A stretch of 6,718 nucleotides of DNA from Bacillota bacterium (GTDB lineage: Bacteria; Bacillota; Clostridia; Christensenellales; Aristaeellaceae). Under the pieces are notes generated by a model. That model was not told the origin of the DNA, ran no database searches, and was given only the letters and a program-made list of their open reading frames with translations. Made by a program: the position numbers and the translations under genes. Positions 6,573 through 6,718 of this stretch are shown here, piece after piece (position 1 is the first letter of the stretch; every line of letters begins with the position of its first letter). Where the stretch lies: NCBI GenBank assembly GCA_023416585.1, contig JAEZHM010000106.1, positions 1 through 6,718 of the forward strand, in the 5' to 3' direction.

Positions 6573-6608
6573 TCAAGAGTGAGGCTCTCCAAAAGGCTTC
6601 CCCTTGAG
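6572..6608. repeat. Imperfect hairpin upstream of the right-edge gene
   Basis: CTCAAG (6572-6577) pairs with CTTGAG (6603-6608), and GAGGCT (6581-6586) with GGCTTC (6595-6600) using two G-U wobbles. A small internal loop separates the stems and the apical loop is CTCCAAAA. No T-run follows on either side, so it is unlikely to be a terminator. It could be part of a mobile-element end or a dispersed repeat; that is a guess from position. Confidence 0.4.
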
Positions 6609-6618
6609 TAAACAATGA

Positions 6619-6647
6619 TTAAAAGGAATGGGGAAACATGGTATAAT
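6619..6647 (+). promoter_or_regulatory. Predicted promoter of the right-edge gene
   Basis: A perfect TATAAT (6642-6647) preceded by TGG gives an extended -10 (TGGTATAAT). At 17 bases spacing, TTAAAA (6619-6624) matches four of six consensus -35 bases. The predicted start lies about 12 bases before the ATG at 6666, just ahead of or within the ribosome binding site, so the leader would be very short. Confidence 0.6.
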
Positions 6648-6665
6648 TAAGCAGAGGTGAGGGAG

Positions 6666-6718
6666 ATGAAAGAGCAATACAACTTTACGGATATAGAGTA
6701 TGGCCAACGGCGGAGAAA
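6666..6718 (+). CDS. Partial gene start, possible IS5-type transposase N-terminus
   Basis: Only the first 17 codons are inside the window: MKEQYNFTDIEYGQRRR, open to the right edge. AGAGGTGA (6653-6660) lies 5 bases before the ATG and a good promoter precedes it, so a real gene start is likely. The pattern of a short polar start, then F-x-D-[IL]-E-Y followed by a run of Arg/Lys, resembles the beginning of many IS5-family DDE transposases in Clostridia. That identification rests on memory of the family and on very few residues. No terminal inverted repeat could be confirmed because the other end is outside the window. Confidence 0.5.
   Translation, partial: MKEQYNFTDIEYGQRRR

Overview
The window looks like a chromosomal segment from a moderately GC-rich Bacillota (Clostridia-type) bacterium. 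This is inferred from strong AGGAGG-like ribosome binding sites, sigma-A-type promoters with TATAAT boxes, a tmRNA tag of Bacillus/Clostridium style ending LAFAA, and the combination of genes. It is mostly housekeeping DNA. There are four complete protein genes, one complete RNA gene and the first codons of a fifth protein gene at the right edge.

Left part (1-1010), minus strand: smpB (420-890) lies directly upstream of ssrA (tmRNA, 59-405), so the two partners of trans-translation sit together as an apparent operon. Two hairpins follow ssrA at 1-61, and the first of these overlaps the encoded CCA tail. A compact divergent promoter region (about 926-977) separates smpB from proA. Both promoters appear to use the same palindromic -35 hexamer, TTGCAA (949-954), each with a 17-bp spacer to a perfect TATAAT. 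This is the most striking regulatory feature in the window.

Middle (1014-4278): proA (gamma-glutamyl phosphate reductase, proline synthesis) runs on the plus strand with no proB next to it. It converges on a large minus-strand gene (2359-4278) across a bidirectional terminator. The large gene encodes a 639-residue single-pass membrane protein. It has a cytoplasmic zinc ribbon, a long charged linker, one transmembrane helix, and an extracytoplasmic part with repeated Ig-like strands and a possible OB-like C-terminal domain. Its function is not known to me.

Right part (4279-6718): a 142-bp divergent intergenic region leads into a 651-residue membrane-anchored nucleotide-sugar 4,6-dehydratase of the PglF/CapD/WbpM type (4421-6376), closed by a terminator. 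This gene presumably feeds a 6-deoxy amino sugar into surface glycan or glycoprotein synthesis. The remaining DNA (6421-6665) has no convincing gene. It holds a cluster of inverted repeats and a promoter for the partial right-edge gene, whose first 17 residues resemble the start of IS5-type transposases. The right end may therefore be the edge of a mobile element.

I see no CRISPR array, phage cluster or obvious defence system. The strongest candidates for something undescribed are the shared -35 divergent promoter, the zinc-ribbon membrane protein, and the structured intergenic block at 6487-6608.
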